Below, in pieces: positions 1 to 8,504 of a DNA stretch of 64,000 nucleotides. Position numbers and translations under genes: made by a program. Below the pieces are notes generated by a model that saw only the letters and a list, made by a program, of their open reading frames with translations, was not told where the DNA came from and made no database searches. The stretch is from DATHSY01 sp046729855 (lineage in GTDB: Bacteria > Actinomycetota > UBA4738 > HRBIN12). Each line of letters begins with the position of its first letter. Position 1 is the first letter of the stretch. Location of the stretch: the NCBI GenBank assembly GCA_046729855.1, contig JBKPHM010000047.1:89066-153065 (forward strand), written 5' to 3'.

Positions 1-1
1 C

Positions 2-292
2 GGCCTCGCCCTCGGCGCCGCGAACGAGGACGAGCAGGCGGTCCTTCGGACGTTCTTCCGCAAGGGCCGCCTCACCGAGATCCCCGCGAGGGAGTCGAAG
101 CGACGCATCGTGCTCGAGCGCATCGCGATCGAGTTCGACCCGGGCGTGCGGTACGACGAGCGGGAGGTCAACGCGATCGTCGGCCGGTTCTTCCACGACC
201 ACGCGGCGCTCCGCCGGTACCTGGTGGACGAGGGCTTCCTCACCCGCGAACGCGGTCGGTACTGGCGGACAGGCGGCCGCGTCGAGGTGTGA
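2..292 (+). CDS. DUF2087 domain protein, 3' part
   Basis: The frame is open from base 2 to a TGA at 290-292, so the 5' end lies outside the window. The visible 96 residues match the DUF2087 pattern: a leading LRTFF-KGRLTEIP segment, then a VLERIA helix, an EREVN segment, and a C-terminal FHDHAALRRYLVDEGFL helix ending in YWR. This small domain is found alone or behind helix-turn-helix domains in bacterial regulators; whether a DNA-binding domain precedes it cannot be seen. An internal GTG at 110 would give a 60-residue product but would cut off the conserved FF and GRL residues, so I treat the gene as continuing upstream. Function unknown. Confidence 0.75.
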   Translation, partial: GLALGAANEDEQAVLRTFFRKGRLTEIPARESKRRIVLERIAIEFDPGVRYDEREVNAIVGRFFHDHAALRRYLVDEGFLTRERGRYWRTGGRVEV

Positions 293-347
293 GGCGGGTC
301 GCCGCGGAGTCCGACGCGCACGCGACCGGCGGGCACGCCGGCGACGA

Positions 348-353
348 TAGACT
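348..353 (+). promoter_or_regulatory. -10 element TAGACT, leaderless-type
   Basis: TAGACT lies 8 nt before the ATG of the carboxyltransferase gene at 362. There is no Shine-Dalgarno sequence in between and no clear -35 box. This fits an actinobacterial TANNNT -10 element with transcription starting at or near the start codon. Confidence 0.5.
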
Positions 354-361
354 GCGGGGCA

Positions 362-1963
362 ATGGCCACGACCGACGAGGAGCTCCCGCGGTCCGAGGAC
401 GGCCCGCCGATCGTCTCCGTCGATGAACGGATCGAGGAGCTCAGACGTCGCAAGGCCGCGCTCCTAGACGCCGCGCGCGAGGGCGCGGTCCGCAAGCAGC
501 ACGAGCGCGGCAAGCAGACGGCGCGCGAGCGGATCGAGCTGCTCCTCGACCGTGGCTCGTTCTCCGAGACCGATCCGTTCGCCGTGCACCGTTCGCGCGA
601 CTTCGGCGTCGGCCGCAGCCACCCGCCCGGCGACGGCGTCGTCACCGGGTTCGGCACGATCGACGGGCGGAAGGTATTCGTCGCGTCGCAGGACTTCACG
701 GTGTTCGGCGGTTCGCTCGGTGAGGTGCACGCCCAGAAGATCTGCAAGGTGCTCGACCTCGCGATGTCGACGGGCGCGCCGTTCATCCAGATCAATGACT
801 CTGGCGGCGCCAGGATCCAGGAGGGTGCCGCGTCGCTCGCGGGGTACGGCTACGTCTTCGAACGCAACGTGCGCGCGAGCGGCGTGATCCCGCAGATCAG
901 CGTGATCATGGGGCCTTGCGCCGGCGGCGCCGTTTACTCCCCCGCCATCACCGATTTCACGTTCATGGTCCGTGAGACCTCGCACATGTTCATCACGGGT
1001 CCGGACGTGATCAAGGCCGTGACGGGCGAAGACGTCACCTTCGAGGCGCTCGGTGGCGCGCAGACGCACGCGTCCAAGAGCGGCGTCTCGTCGCTCGTGG
1101 CCGGCGACGAGGAGGAGTGCTTGGCGATGGTCCGGCACCTCCTGTCGTATCTGCCGTCGAACAACCTGGAGGACGCGCCCTCCTACGCGCCCGTCGACGA
1201 CCCGGAGCGCCGCGACGAGGGCCTCACACTCCTCGTGCCGGATTCGGCGAGGGAGCCGTACGACATGCACGAGGTGATCCGGCGCATCGTCGACGACGGC
1301 GACTTCTTCGAGGTCTTCCCGTTCTGGGCGATGAACATCGTCGTCGGGTTCGCGCGGCTCGACGGGCGGACGGTCGGGGTCGTGGCGAACCAGCCGAAGG
1401 TGCTCGCCGGGACGCTCGACATCGAGTCCAGCGAGAAGGCGTCGCGGTTCGTCCGGTTCTGCGACGCGTTCAATGTGCCGCTGGTGACGTTCGTCGACGT
1501 GCCGGGGTTCCTGCCCGGGACGGCGCAGGAGTACGGCGGCATCATCCGTCACGGGGCCAAGCTGCTTTACGCGTTCGCCGAGTCGACGGTGCCGCGCCTG
1601 ACCGTGATCACGCGCAAGGCCTACGGCGGCGCCTACCTCGTGATGAACTCGAAGCACCTGCGCGCCGACGTCGCGTACGCGTGGCCGACCGCCGAGATCG
1701 CCGTCATGGGTCCCGAGGGCGCCGTCAACATCGTGAACCGCAAGGAGCTGGAGGCGGCCGAGGACGCGGAACGCCGGCGAGCCGAGCTGATCGCCGAATA
1801 CCAACGGACGTTCGCGACGCCGTACGTCGCCGCGGAGCGCGGCTTCATCGACGACGTGATCGAGCCCGCCGAGACGCGCCCGCGGCTGGTACACGCGCTC
1901 CGCATGCTCGCGACCAAGCGCGAGGCGGTCCCGGCCCGCAAGCACGGGAACATCCCGCTGTGA
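362..1963 (+). CDS. acyl-CoA carboxylase, carboxyltransferase (beta) subunit
   Basis: A 533-residue carboxyltransferase of the AccD/PccB type, which moves the carboxyl group from carboxybiotin to an acyl-CoA (acetyl-, propionyl- or longer). The full-length fold is present: the N-half crotonase-like domain has DSGGARIQEG at about 146-155 and GPCAGGAVYSPA at 184-195, which form the oxyanion and acyl-CoA pocket; the C-half has AYGGAYLVMNSKHL near 420. Length is normal for PccB/AccD5-type subunits. The sequence alone does not fix acetyl- versus propionyl-CoA preference. The ATG sits 8 nt after a TAGACT box, so the mRNA may be leaderless. A small epsilon-type gene follows with a GTGA overlap. The biotin carboxylase/BCCP and biotin ligase genes are 20 kb away. 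Confidence 0.93.
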   Translation: MATTDEELPRSEDGPPIVSVDERIEELRRRKAALLDAAREGAVRKQHERGKQTARERIELLLDRGSFSETDPFAVHRSRDFGVGRSHPPGDGVVTGFGTIDGRKVFVASQDFTVFGGSLGEVHAQKICKVLDLAMSTGAPFIQINDSGGARIQEGAASLAGYGYVFERNVRASGVIPQISVIMGPCAGGAVYSPAITDFTFMVRETSHMFITGPDVIKAVTGEDVTFEALGGAQTHASKSGVSSLVAGDEEECLAMVRHLLSYLPSNNLEDAPSYAPVDDPERRDEGLTLLVPDSAREPYDMHEVIRRIVDDGDFFEVFPFWAMNIVVGFARLDGRTVGVVANQPKVLAGTLDIESSEKASRFVRFCDAFNVPLVTFVDVPGFLPGTAQEYGGIIRHGAKLLYAFAESTVPRLTVITRKAYGGAYLVMNSKHLRADVAYAWPTAEIAVMGPEGAVNIVNRKELEAAEDAERRRAELIAEYQRTFATPYVAAERGFIDDVIEPAETRPRLVHALRMLATKREAVPARKHGNIPL

Positions 1964-2220
1964 GCGACGAGCGCCGCTTCGAGCTCCCCGAGGGTCTGAC
2001 CCCTGAGGAAGCACGCGCCGTGCTCGTCGCCCTCGAGCGGTACTTCGTGAAGGAGAGCCCGCACCCAGACCCGTGGGTGCTGGCCGGCCGCGTCGAGTCG
2101 ACCGGGCAGGGGGCGCTGCAAGCGCGCCGGTTCACCGACGAGCCGTGGCGAGCGAACCCCTACGCACCGTACGCGCGACGCGGCACCCCGGCACTTCACG
2201 GCCGCGGCGACGCGCGCTGA
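1960..2220 (+). CDS. accE: acyl-CoA carboxylase epsilon-like subunit
   Basis: An 86-residue protein whose GTG start overlaps the stop of the carboxyltransferase gene (GTGA), implying translational coupling. Actinobacterial acyl-CoA carboxylases carry a small epsilon subunit that stabilises the holoenzyme; these share a short helix of the form LTPEE-A-VL-AL near the N-terminus. Here the matching segment is GLTPEEARAVLVALERYF at residues 12-29. The C-terminal half is basic and rich in Pro/Ala/Arg (PWRANPYAPYARRG) and is not clearly conserved. The identification rests on position plus this short motif, so it is moderately sure. It is too small to be catalytic. Confidence 0.65.
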   Translation: MSDERRFELPEGLTPEEARAVLVALERYFVKESPHPDPWVLAGRVESTGQGALQARRFTDEPWRANPYAPYARRGTPALHGRGDAR

Positions 2221-2225
2221 CGTCG

Positions 2226-3026
2226 GTGGATGTATCCGCCGACGCCAACCGGGCAGTGGCCTCGTGCCCGAGCTGCGGAGCTGAGTACCGAGCCGGGTTC
2301 GACACGTGCCGCGACTGCGGCGTCGCACTCAAGCCGCTCGATGAGGGCGCGGGTGGGACCGAGAACGTCCGTCGCGGCACGATCGAGGTCGTCGAGCGGG
2401 CCGATGCCGTTGCCGGGGATGCCGAGGACGCGCCCGCCGACGCACCCGACGCGGTCGACGCGGACGACGACCCGTCAGACCTGTTCTACGCCGAGGAGCA
2501 TCCCGTTCGGATCGTGCTCGCGCGGGTCGATCCGCTCGACGCCGCGGACGTCGCGGAGCGACTGGAGAAGGCCGGAATCGGCGCGCGCGGTGCGGCGCCG
2601 GACGAGAACGGGTGGGCATCTGTCGTGATCCACGACACATGCCTGCCCGAGGCACAGGCGATCCTCGCGGAGATGGGGCTCGGCGCGGCCGACACGATCG
2701 ACGAGGAGGACGATCCGGACGAGCAAGAGGAGCTCCCCGAGGACGCGTGGGCTCGGACGAACCGGCGCGTCTGGGGCGCCGGCGACGATGCCGATGCCAC
2801 CGGCGACGCCGACGGAGCGGCGCCCGTCGATGCTGATCCCTTCGTCCCCGTGGCGTCGTTCTTTGCGGCGGATGCGCGGGCCGGCGCCGAACGGCTCGCC
2901 GAGGCGGGGATCGACGTGCGGATCGTGGTCGACCGCTCCGGAGCGTCCTCGGTCCGCCAGGCCGAGCTCCGGGTCCGGCCGGACCGATTCCACGACGCCG
3001 GCCGCATCCTGCACATCGAGGTGTAG
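2226..3026 (+). CDS. zinc-ribbon and DUF2007-type protein
   Basis: GTG at 2226, six bases after the previous stop, gives 266 residues. The N-terminus carries a CPSCG...CRDCG zinc ribbon (about residues 14-31). An acidic, Asp/Ala-rich spacer follows, then two copies of a DUF2007-like (putative signal-transducing) fold: PVRIVLARVDPLDAADVAERLEKAGI near the middle and a weaker copy near the C-terminus (VASFFAADARAGAERLAEAGIDV). DUF2007 proteins are small cytoplasmic domains of unknown function, often fused to zinc ribbons. An upstream extension of the open frame runs inside accE and is unlikely to be translated. It may be cotranscribed with the carboxylase genes. No catalytic residues are recognisable. 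Confidence 0.72.
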   Translation: MDVSADANRAVASCPSCGAEYRAGFDTCRDCGVALKPLDEGAGGTENVRRGTIEVVERADAVAGDAEDAPADAPDAVDADDDPSDLFYAEEHPVRIVLARVDPLDAADVAERLEKAGIGARGAAPDENGWASVVIHDTCLPEAQAILAEMGLGAADTIDEEDDPDEQEELPEDAWARTNRRVWGAGDDADATGDADGAAPVDADPFVPVASFFAADARAGAERLAEAGIDVRIVVDRSGASSVRQAELRVRPDRFHDAGRILHIEV

Positions 3027-3038
3027 GCAGGACGGATG

Positions 3039-3064
3039 GCGGCGGCGTGACCGGCGGCCGCCGC
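3039..3064. terminator. bidirectional hairpin between convergent genes
   Basis: A perfect 8-bp GC stem (GCGGCGGC at 3039-3046, GCCGCCGC at 3057-3064) with a 10-nt loop lies between convergent genes ending at 3026 and 3073. There is no T tract, as is common in GC-rich actinobacteria. Plausible shared terminator. Confidence 0.45.
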
Positions 3065-3072
3065 GCCGCGAC

Positions 3073-3999
3073 CTAGCCCTCGTACTCGGCGCCCGCCGAC
3101 GATCCGCAGAACGTCGTCGGGAGGAGGTCGAGCCGCGACGCCTCGATCTCCTCGTCCCAGCTGAACGCCGGCACGAGCGTGACGCGGTCGAGCTCGAGGA
3201 TCGTCCCATGGACGTCGTACCGGTTGGGATCGGCTTCGCTGCGGACCGCCGTCATGACGGCGAGGCGACGGAGCGGGTCCTCCCCGCACGACATCCACCG
3301 CACGACACCCTCGTCGGCGAACCCCCAGTCGAAGACGTTCGTCCCTGCGCGAAGGCCGAGCTCGGGGTCCCAGTCGTCACCCGGCGCCCCCACCTCGAGC
3401 CGCTGGAACCCGTCGGTCTCGTCGAACCGATAGAGGCTGAGCGGGAGATCGGAGGGAGACGCCCACCCCGTCTGCACGGCGATCTCTGCGCGACCGTCCG
3501 CGTCCACGTCCGGAGCGGCGAACACGTGACAGAGCCACGGCGTCTCACACTCGGGGATGGCGCGCCTGACGACGCCATTCTTCCCGCCGAGCTGTACGCG
3601 GAGCTCGTATCGCCCCGGCTCGTTCTCGGCGCACGGCTCCACGGTGTCGACGACCACCCGATCGGCGACGCCGTCACCGTCGACGTCGGCATCTATGTCC
3701 GTCAGGTCGCAGACCCACGAGGGCATAACGTCGCCGCCAGGTGAGCCGGTGGGCGACGGGGTCGGCACACCTGTATCGCCCGGCGCCGGCTCGGCCGCCG
3801 GACCGATCACACGCGACAACCCATAGACGGTCGCGCCGGACGCCGCGAACGCAACGACGACGATCGTCACGACGCCCGCGCGACGGACGACCCGTCGACG
3901 GGCGCGCCGCCGGACGATGCGCTCGACGACGCCGTCGGTCCCAACCGGCAGCGTCGCCCCGCGGACGCGGGACCTGATGCGTTCATCGGTGCGCGACAT
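3073..3999 (-). CDS. membrane protein with calcium-type DxDxDG loops, sigma-factor partner
   Basis: A 308-residue protein with an Arg-rich cytoplasmic N-terminus (about 1-40), one membrane span at about 42-62 (VVTIVVVAFAASGATVYGL), a Pro/Ser/Thr/Gly linker, and an extracytoplasmic domain. That domain has two acidic loops, DADVDGDGVAD near residue 104 and DVDADGRAE near 165, of the kind that bind calcium in dockerin, FG-GAP and EF-hand-like proteins. The start overlaps the end of the ECF sigma gene by 17 bp. Gene order and topology suggest an anti-sigma or sensor partner, but no zinc-binding anti-sigma motif (HxxxCxxC) is present. Membership in an FG-GAP/VCBS-like family is inferred from the loops only. 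Confidence 0.6.
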   Translation of the reverse strand: MSRTDERIRSRVRGATLPVGTDGVVERIVRRRARRRVVRRAGVVTIVVVAFAASGATVYGLSRVIGPAAEPAPGDTGVPTPSPTGSPGGDVMPSWVCDLTDIDADVDGDGVADRVVVDTVEPCAENEPGRYELRVQLGGKNGVVRRAIPECETPWLCHVFAAPDVDADGRAEIAVQTGWASPSDLPLSLYRFDETDGFQRLEVGAPGDDWDPELGLRAGTNVFDWGFADEGVVRWMSCGEDPLRRLAVMTAVRSEADPNRYDVHGTILELDRVTLVPAFSWDEEIEASRLDLLPTTFCGSSAGAEYEG

Positions 4000-4516
4000 C
4001 GTTCACCTCCTCATCGTCGGCGAGCGTGGCCGCGAGCGCCTCCCGAGCCCGGTGGAGCGAGCTCTTGACGGTGCCCTCCGAGATCCCGAGCGCACGGGCG
4101 ATGTCGGCGACGTCCATGTCGAGGTAGTAGTGGAACACGGCGACCTCGCGGCGCCGTGGGGGAAGCGCGCGCAGGGCCCCCACGACGTCTGCACGATCCT
4201 CGGCCTCGGCGATCGGCGCCCGCTCGGACAGCTCCGCGCCGAGGCGCCGGCGCGCCGAGACCTCACGCAGGAGCCGTCGAAGACGGTCGCGGAGCAGGTT
4301 TCGTGCGACCGCCGCGACCCAGGCCGGAAGCGACTCGATCCGGTGACCGCGCTCCGACGCCTCCCAGGCCCGAGCGAGGGCCTCCTGGACGGCGTCCTCG
4401 GCCGCCTGCACGCTGCCCCCCAGGAGCGTCATCGCGTTCACGAGGCGGACGTAGTCCGATGCGACGAACCGGCGGATCTCGTGCTCGTCCAGACGTCCCT
4501 CCTCGGCTACCGTCAT
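3983..4516 (-). CDS. ECF RNA polymerase sigma factor, SigE/SigM type
   Basis: A 177-residue group 4 sigma factor. Region 2 (about 15-85) contains LVNAMTLLGGSVQAAEDAVQEALARAW, matching the core-binding and -10-recognition helices. Region 4 (about 115-170) contains LPPRRREVAVFHYYLDMDVADIAR followed by the helix-turn-helix GISEGTVKSSLHRAREAL. There is no long C-terminal extension. The ATG is preceded by no obvious ribosome site. The downstream gene encodes a bitopic membrane protein that overlaps it, the usual place for a regulator. A cupin gene is divergent across a 62-bp gap and could be a target. Signal unknown. Confidence 0.9.
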   Translation of the reverse strand: MTVAEEGRLDEHEIRRFVASDYVRLVNAMTLLGGSVQAAEDAVQEALARAWEASERGHRIESLPAWVAAVARNLLRDRLRRLLREVSARRRLGAELSERAPIAEAEDRADVVGALRALPPRRREVAVFHYYLDMDVADIARALGISEGTVKSSLHRAREALAATLADDEEVNDVAHR

Positions 4517-4578
4517 GTGAGGAACGACGCTGGGCGGCCGCGGGTTGCTCGAGCGGACGGGTAACGGAGGAATGGGCC

Positions 4579-4875
4579 TTGGACGCGACCAAGACGTCCG
4601 GCGCGGTGGACGGGATCGACACGGCGCGACGGGCGCTGGCCGCCGAGCGGTGCGGCCCGCCGCGCGTGTGGGGAAACGGGCCGGGCGACACCTACGGCTG
4701 GCACGCGCACGGCTACCACAAGGTGCTGTTCTGCCTCGACGGATCGATCGTGTTCCACACGCGCGACGGCGATGTTGCCCTCGAGGCCGGCGACCGGCTG
4801 GACCTGCCTCCGGGCGCGGAGCACGCAGCGACGGTGGGCCCGTCCGGCGTCCGCTGCGTGGAGGCCGAACGCTGA
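4579..4875 (+). CDS. small cupin-domain protein
   Basis: A 98-residue single-domain cupin. I chose the TTG at 4579 because GGAGG at 4566-4570 lies 8 nt upstream and no ATG or GTG fits the frame nearby. Cupin motif 1 is seen as GWHAHGYHKVLFCLDG (about residues 42-57) with the metal-binding His residues, and motif 2 as LDLPPGAEHAATVG (about 76-89). Such mini-cupins bind a metal and act as sensors, isomerases or dioxygenase-like proteins; the substrate cannot be told. The gene diverges from the ECF sigma gene and precedes an exported phosphoesterase. Confidence 0.75.
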   Translation: MDATKTSGAVDGIDTARRALAAERCGPPRVWGNGPGDTYGWHAHGYHKVLFCLDGSIVFHTRDGDVALEAGDRLDLPPGAEHAATVGPSGVRCVEAER

Positions 4876-4898
4876 GCGGGCCGCGGGCCCGGCTCTGC

Positions 4899-4904
4899 TA
4901 CCGT
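4899..4904 (+). promoter_or_regulatory. possible -10 element TACCGT
   Basis: TACCGT lies 9 nt before the ATG of the phosphoesterase gene at 4914, after the cupin stop at 4875. Spacing is slightly longer than for the other leaderless-type boxes in this window, so this is weaker. Confidence 0.3.
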
Positions 4905-4913
4905 TCGCGCCGC

Positions 4914-6395
4914 ATGAGAACCGCGTGGGCCACCCGCGCCGTCGCCGTGGCCGTTGTGTCGTCGGCCGTGGCGTCGGCGTGTACGGCGGAGGCGTCGAAC
5001 GACCCCGACCCGACCTCGCCCGCTCCGACCGGTTCGACGGCGTCGTCACCCACCGGCTCACCGGAACCCCGGCTGCGCGGGTTCGAGAACATCCAGCACG
5101 TGATCTTCATCGTGCAGGAGAACCGGTCGTTCGATCACTACTTCGGCACGTTCCCGGGCGCGGACGGGATCCCCACCGATGCGAAGGGGCGGTTCACGGC
5201 ATGCAACCCCGACCCCGTGACCGGCGTCTGCGCGCGGCCGTACTACGACGACACGCCCAAGGACGCGGGTGGTCCGCACGTGCAGTGGGCGTCGGTCGTC
5301 GACATCAACGACGGCAGGATGGATGGCTTCGTCGAGATGGCGGTCCGGAGCTCGAACCGGTGCGCCGCGGCGTCCGAGCGGAACACGCCGCTCTGCAGAG
5401 AACGCAACGGCCCGCAGGGACAGCCCGACGTGATGGGCTACCACGACGCGCGCGAGATCCCCAACTACTGGCGGTACGCCGAGGAGTTCGTCTTGCAGGA
5501 CCGGATGTTCGCGCCCGCAGACTCGTGGACGCTGCCGGCGCACCTCTACCTCGTGTCGGCCTGGTCGGCACGGTGCACCGATCCGCGTGACCCGATGAGC
5601 TGCACGACGGACGTCGGGCTGAGCGGGGTCTGGGATCGGCTGCGCGAGGGACTCAGACGGCCGCTCTACGCGTGGACCGACATCACGCACCTGCTGCACG
5701 AGGCGGGCGTGAGCTGGGCGTACTACGCGGGTGGCGCGATCTGCTTCGAGGGCCGTCCGTGCGAGGACGAGCCCGCCAGCTTCATCCAGACGCCGCTCCC
5801 CTGGTTCACGACCGTGCGCGAGAACCGGCAGCTCCGCAACATCCAGCCGCACGACGCCTACTTCGAGGCGATCGAGGACGGCACGCTGCCGACGGTGTCC
5901 TGGGTCGTCCCGGGGCGCGGCGGAATCAGCGAGCACCCCGGCACCGGCGCGCCGATCACGCGAGGGCAGGCGTACGTCACCGGCCTGATCAACGCGATCA
6001 TGCGCTCGGACTACTGGGAGCGGACGGCGATCTTCCTGACGTGGGACGACTGGGGCGGGTTCTACGACCACGTCGAGCCGCCGCGCGTCGACGAGGCCGG
6101 ATACGGGATCCGCGTCCCCGCACTCGTGATCAGCCCGTGGGTGAGGCCCGGGACGATCGATCACCAGACGCTGTCGTTCGACGCGTACCTCAGGTTCATC
6201 GAGGACCTGTACCTGGACGGTCAGCGGCTCGACCCGAAGACCGACGGACGGCCCGACTCCCGGCCGATCGTCCGGGAAGAGGTGAAGATCCTCGGAGACC
6301 TCCGCACGCTGTTCGACTTCAAGCAGGAGCCGCTGCCGCCCCTGATCCTGCCGCTGCGCCCCGAGCCGGGTCCGGCGTCCGAGCCCGGCGGGTAA
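4914..6395 (+). CDS. exported phosphoesterase (phospholipase C / acid phosphatase family)
   Basis: A 493-residue protein of the PF04185 phosphoesterase family, which includes bacterial phospholipases C and AcpA-type acid phosphatases. Residues 1-22 form a signal peptide ending in VASAC; the Cys could be lipidated but the lipobox is imperfect (Ala at -3). A Ser/Thr/Pro linker follows. The catalytic domain starts with VIFIVQENRSFDHYFGTFPG (about residues 64-83), the family signature with the metal-binding Glu-Asn and the His after Asp. The second signature TWDDWGGFYDHVEPP sits near residue 379. It should act outside the membrane on phosphodiesters or monoesters; lipid versus small-molecule substrate is not decidable. 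A glycosyltransferase gene follows after 4 bp. Confidence 0.88.
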   Translation: MRTAWATRAVAVAVVSSAVASACTAEASNDPDPTSPAPTGSTASSPTGSPEPRLRGFENIQHVIFIVQENRSFDHYFGTFPGADGIPTDAKGRFTACNPDPVTGVCARPYYDDTPKDAGGPHVQWASVVDINDGRMDGFVEMAVRSSNRCAAASERNTPLCRERNGPQGQPDVMGYHDAREIPNYWRYAEEFVLQDRMFAPADSWTLPAHLYLVSAWSARCTDPRDPMSCTTDVGLSGVWDRLREGLRRPLYAWTDITHLLHEAGVSWAYYAGGAICFEGRPCEDEPASFIQTPLPWFTTVRENRQLRNIQPHDAYFEAIEDGTLPTVSWVVPGRGGISEHPGTGAPITRGQAYVTGLINAIMRSDYWERTAIFLTWDDWGGFYDHVEPPRVDEAGYGIRVPALVISPWVRPGTIDHQTLSFDAYLRFIEDLYLDGQRLDPKTDGRPDSRPIVREEVKILGDLRTLFDFKQEPLPPLILPLRPEPGPASEPGG

Positions 6396-6399
6396 CGAC

Positions 6400-7410
6400 G
6401 TGTGTCCGCGCGTCGTGATGTTCGAACGGCGACCGTTCCCGCACCAGTACAGCATCGAGCAGGTCTTCGACCTCGTCCGGAATCACCTGCCGGACCGATT
6501 CGAGGTACACAAGGTCGTCGCCGCACGGTACAGCACGGGCGTCATGAACCGGATCGTGTCGATCGTCGACGCCCGTAGGCGCCAAGGCGACGTGAACCAC
6601 ATTGTCGGCGACGTGCATTTCCTGGCGCTCGGCCTCGACCCGGCCCGGACCGTCCTGACGATCCACGACGCCGAGTTCATGGAGCGCGCGAGCACGCTCA
6701 AGGGGTGGCTGTACCGGTGGCTGTGGCTGCGGCTACCCATCCGAAGGTCGCGCGTCGTGGTCATGCCGACGGCCGCGGTCGTCGACGACCTCCAGCGGTA
6801 CGTGCGTGTCTCGGCCGCGAAGCTCCGGGTGATCCCCGATCCGGTCTCGCCGGCGTTCGCAGACCCGGAGCCCGAGCGACGGCCCGGGGCGTCGGCCCCC
6901 CGGATCCTGGTCGTCGGGACGCGCTCGAACAAGAACCTGGAACGGTCGATCGCGGCGCTCGAGGGGTTGGGGGTGCGGCTCGTCGTGCTGGGGCCGCTCG
7001 GCGCGGCGCAGCGACGACTGCTCGCCGAGCGCGGCGTGGAGCACGAGGAGCACGTCGACGTGCCGGGCGACCGCGTCGTCGACCTGTACCGCGGCGCCGA
7101 CCTCCTGCTGTTCCCGTCGACCAAGGAGGGCTTCGGCGTGCCGATCGTGGAGGCGCAGGCGAGCGGCCTGCCGGTCGTGACGTCGGATCTCTCGCCGATG
7201 CGGGAGGTGGCCGCGGATGGCGCGTGCCTCGTGGACCCGTTCGACGTCGCCTCGATCCGCGCCGGCGTGCGCCGGGTGCTCGACGACGCCGGGTTCCGCG
7301 AGCGGCTGGTCGAGGGCGGCCGGCGCAACGTCGAACGGTTCGAGCCCGGTGCGGTGGCGGCGGCCTACGCCGCCGTCTACGACGAGGTGCTCGCGGCGAC
7401 CTCGCCGTAG
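6400..7410 (+). CDS. GT4-family glycosyltransferase
   Basis: 336 residues with the GT-B glycosyltransferase fold. The C-terminal nucleotide-sugar domain shows GTRSNKNLERSIAAL (about 167-181) and the GT4 signature ADLLLFPSTKEGFGVPIVEAQASGLPVV (about 235-262), where the two Glu residues of EGFG...E contact the donor. The N-terminal acceptor domain has TIHDAEFMERA. GTG at 6400, four bases after the previous stop, is the longest start; an ATG at 6418 is an alternative and would remove six residues. It probably transfers a sugar to a lipid, glycan or small molecule at the cytoplasmic face of the membrane. First of three GT4 genes in this stretch. Confidence 0.85.
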   Translation: MCPRVVMFERRPFPHQYSIEQVFDLVRNHLPDRFEVHKVVAARYSTGVMNRIVSIVDARRRQGDVNHIVGDVHFLALGLDPARTVLTIHDAEFMERASTLKGWLYRWLWLRLPIRRSRVVVMPTAAVVDDLQRYVRVSAAKLRVIPDPVSPAFADPEPERRPGASAPRILVVGTRSNKNLERSIAALEGLGVRLVVLGPLGAAQRRLLAERGVEHEEHVDVPGDRVVDLYRGADLLLFPSTKEGFGVPIVEAQASGLPVVTSDLSPMREVAADGACLVDPFDVASIRAGVRRVLDDAGFRERLVEGGRRNVERFEPGAVAAAYAAVYDEVLAATSP

Positions 7411-8504
7411 GCCTCCACGAGCCGGCGGGCGGTCGCCGACCACGTGAATGCCGCCGCTCGCCGCCGGCCGGCCTCGATCAGGGCGGCCCGTCTGGGTTCG
7501 TCCCACAACGTGCCACGCAGGGCACCGGCGATCGCCGCCTCGTCGGTGGGGTCGGGCAGGAGCGCCGCGTCCGCCGCGACCTCCGGCAGCGCACCGCCGG
7601 TCGACGCCACGACGGGTACCCCGAGCGTCATCGCCTCCAGCATGGGGAAGCCGAACCCCTCGTACAACGACGGGTACGCGAGGACGGCGGCTCCCTCGAG
7701 CAGCGCGCGGCGCGCGCCGGCGTCGACGTACCCCGCGAGCACGATGCGGTCGCGGGCGTGCGTCGCGGCGATCGTGCGCTCGACGTTGGGTCGGTCCGGC
7801 CCGTCGCGTCCCGCGATCACGAGCCGCAGGTCGGCATCGTCGTCCGCCACCGCGTCGAAGGCCCGAACCAGCATCGGCAGGTTCTTGCGCCGTTCCAGCG
7901 TGCCGAGCGCGAGGACGTAGCGCCCGCGATCGAGCGACGCCTCCAGCGCGGAAGGGAGCGGCCGGGCGAGGCTCAGTCTGGGCACGCCGAAGGGCACGAC
8001 CACGACTCGGTCCGCCGGCAACCCGGGCAGGGACCGCCGGACCTCGTCCGCGACGGTCCGGGTCGTGCAGTGCACCCACGAGCCGCGCGCGACGGCGCGC
8101 CGGAGGATCGCCCCGAACCGTCGGACCGCGGGCGGGGCTCCGCTATCGGGGGACGCGAACGTCGCGTCGTGGACCGTCACGATCGACGGAAGCGCGCTCG
8201 GCGGGACGACGAACGCCGTCCCATGGATCACCCGAGCGGGGCGGACGAGCGGGTCGACCCGCGGGCGATCCGCGGAAGCCCACGCCGCGAGCAGCGCCCT
8301 CGTCGGTACCGGCAGCCGGCGCGTTCCCGGGGGAAGCGAGGCATCGGCACGAAGGAGCCGCGTGCCGATCGCGTACGGCAGCAGGCGCACGGAACCGGTC
8401 TCGCCGAGCGCGCCGAAGAGCTCGGCGACCGCGTTGCCGATGCCCGTCCGCACGTCGGCGAGCGGCGTGACGTCGAACGCGACCGGCAGCGGGTCGTCGA
8501 CCAC
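7377..8504 (-). CDS. GT4-family glycosyltransferase
   Basis: 375 residues, convergent with the previous gene and overlapping its 3' end by 34 bp. The N-terminal domain contains FDVTPLADVRTGIGNAVAEL, typical of mannosyltransferase-type GT4 enzymes; the C-terminal domain has LGTLERRKNLPMLVRAFD and the donor-binding AVLAYPSLYEGFGFPMLEAM (20 residues, near 262-281). GTG start at 8504, with a TAGGAA hexamer 6 nt upstream that may be a poor -10 element. It resembles the GT4 enzyme encoded at 9351 (same TGIGN/AGVGQ and ERRKNLP/EPRKDLP arrangement), suggesting related substrates. Acceptor unknown. Confidence 0.85.
   Translation of the reverse strand: MVDDPLPVAFDVTPLADVRTGIGNAVAELFGALGETGSVRLLPYAIGTRLLRADASLPPGTRRLPVPTRALLAAWASADRPRVDPLVRPARVIHGTAFVVPPSALPSIVTVHDATFASPDSGAPPAVRRFGAILRRAVARGSWVHCTTRTVADEVRRSLPGLPADRVVVVPFGVPRLSLARPLPSALEASLDRGRYVLALGTLERRKNLPMLVRAFDAVADDDADLRLVIAGRDGPDRPNVERTIAATHARDRIVLAGYVDAGARRALLEGAAVLAYPSLYEGFGFPMLEAMTLGVPVVASTGGALPEVAADAALLPDPTDEAAIAGALRGTLWDEPRRAALIEAGRRRAAAFTWSATARRLVEAYGEVAASTSS

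Noticed and set aside
464..2014. 516-codon open frame antisense to the carboxyltransferase gene
   Set aside because: Rich in Arg, Ala and Asp with no motif, and lies over a gene with clear carboxyltransferase motifs. Long antisense frames are expected in DNA this GC-rich.
2073..2225. Longer start for the zinc-ribbon/DUF2007 gene
   Set aside because: The extra 51 codons lie wholly inside accE in another frame, are Arg/Pro-rich, and precede the natural zinc-ribbon start. GTG at 2226 fits the gene spacing.
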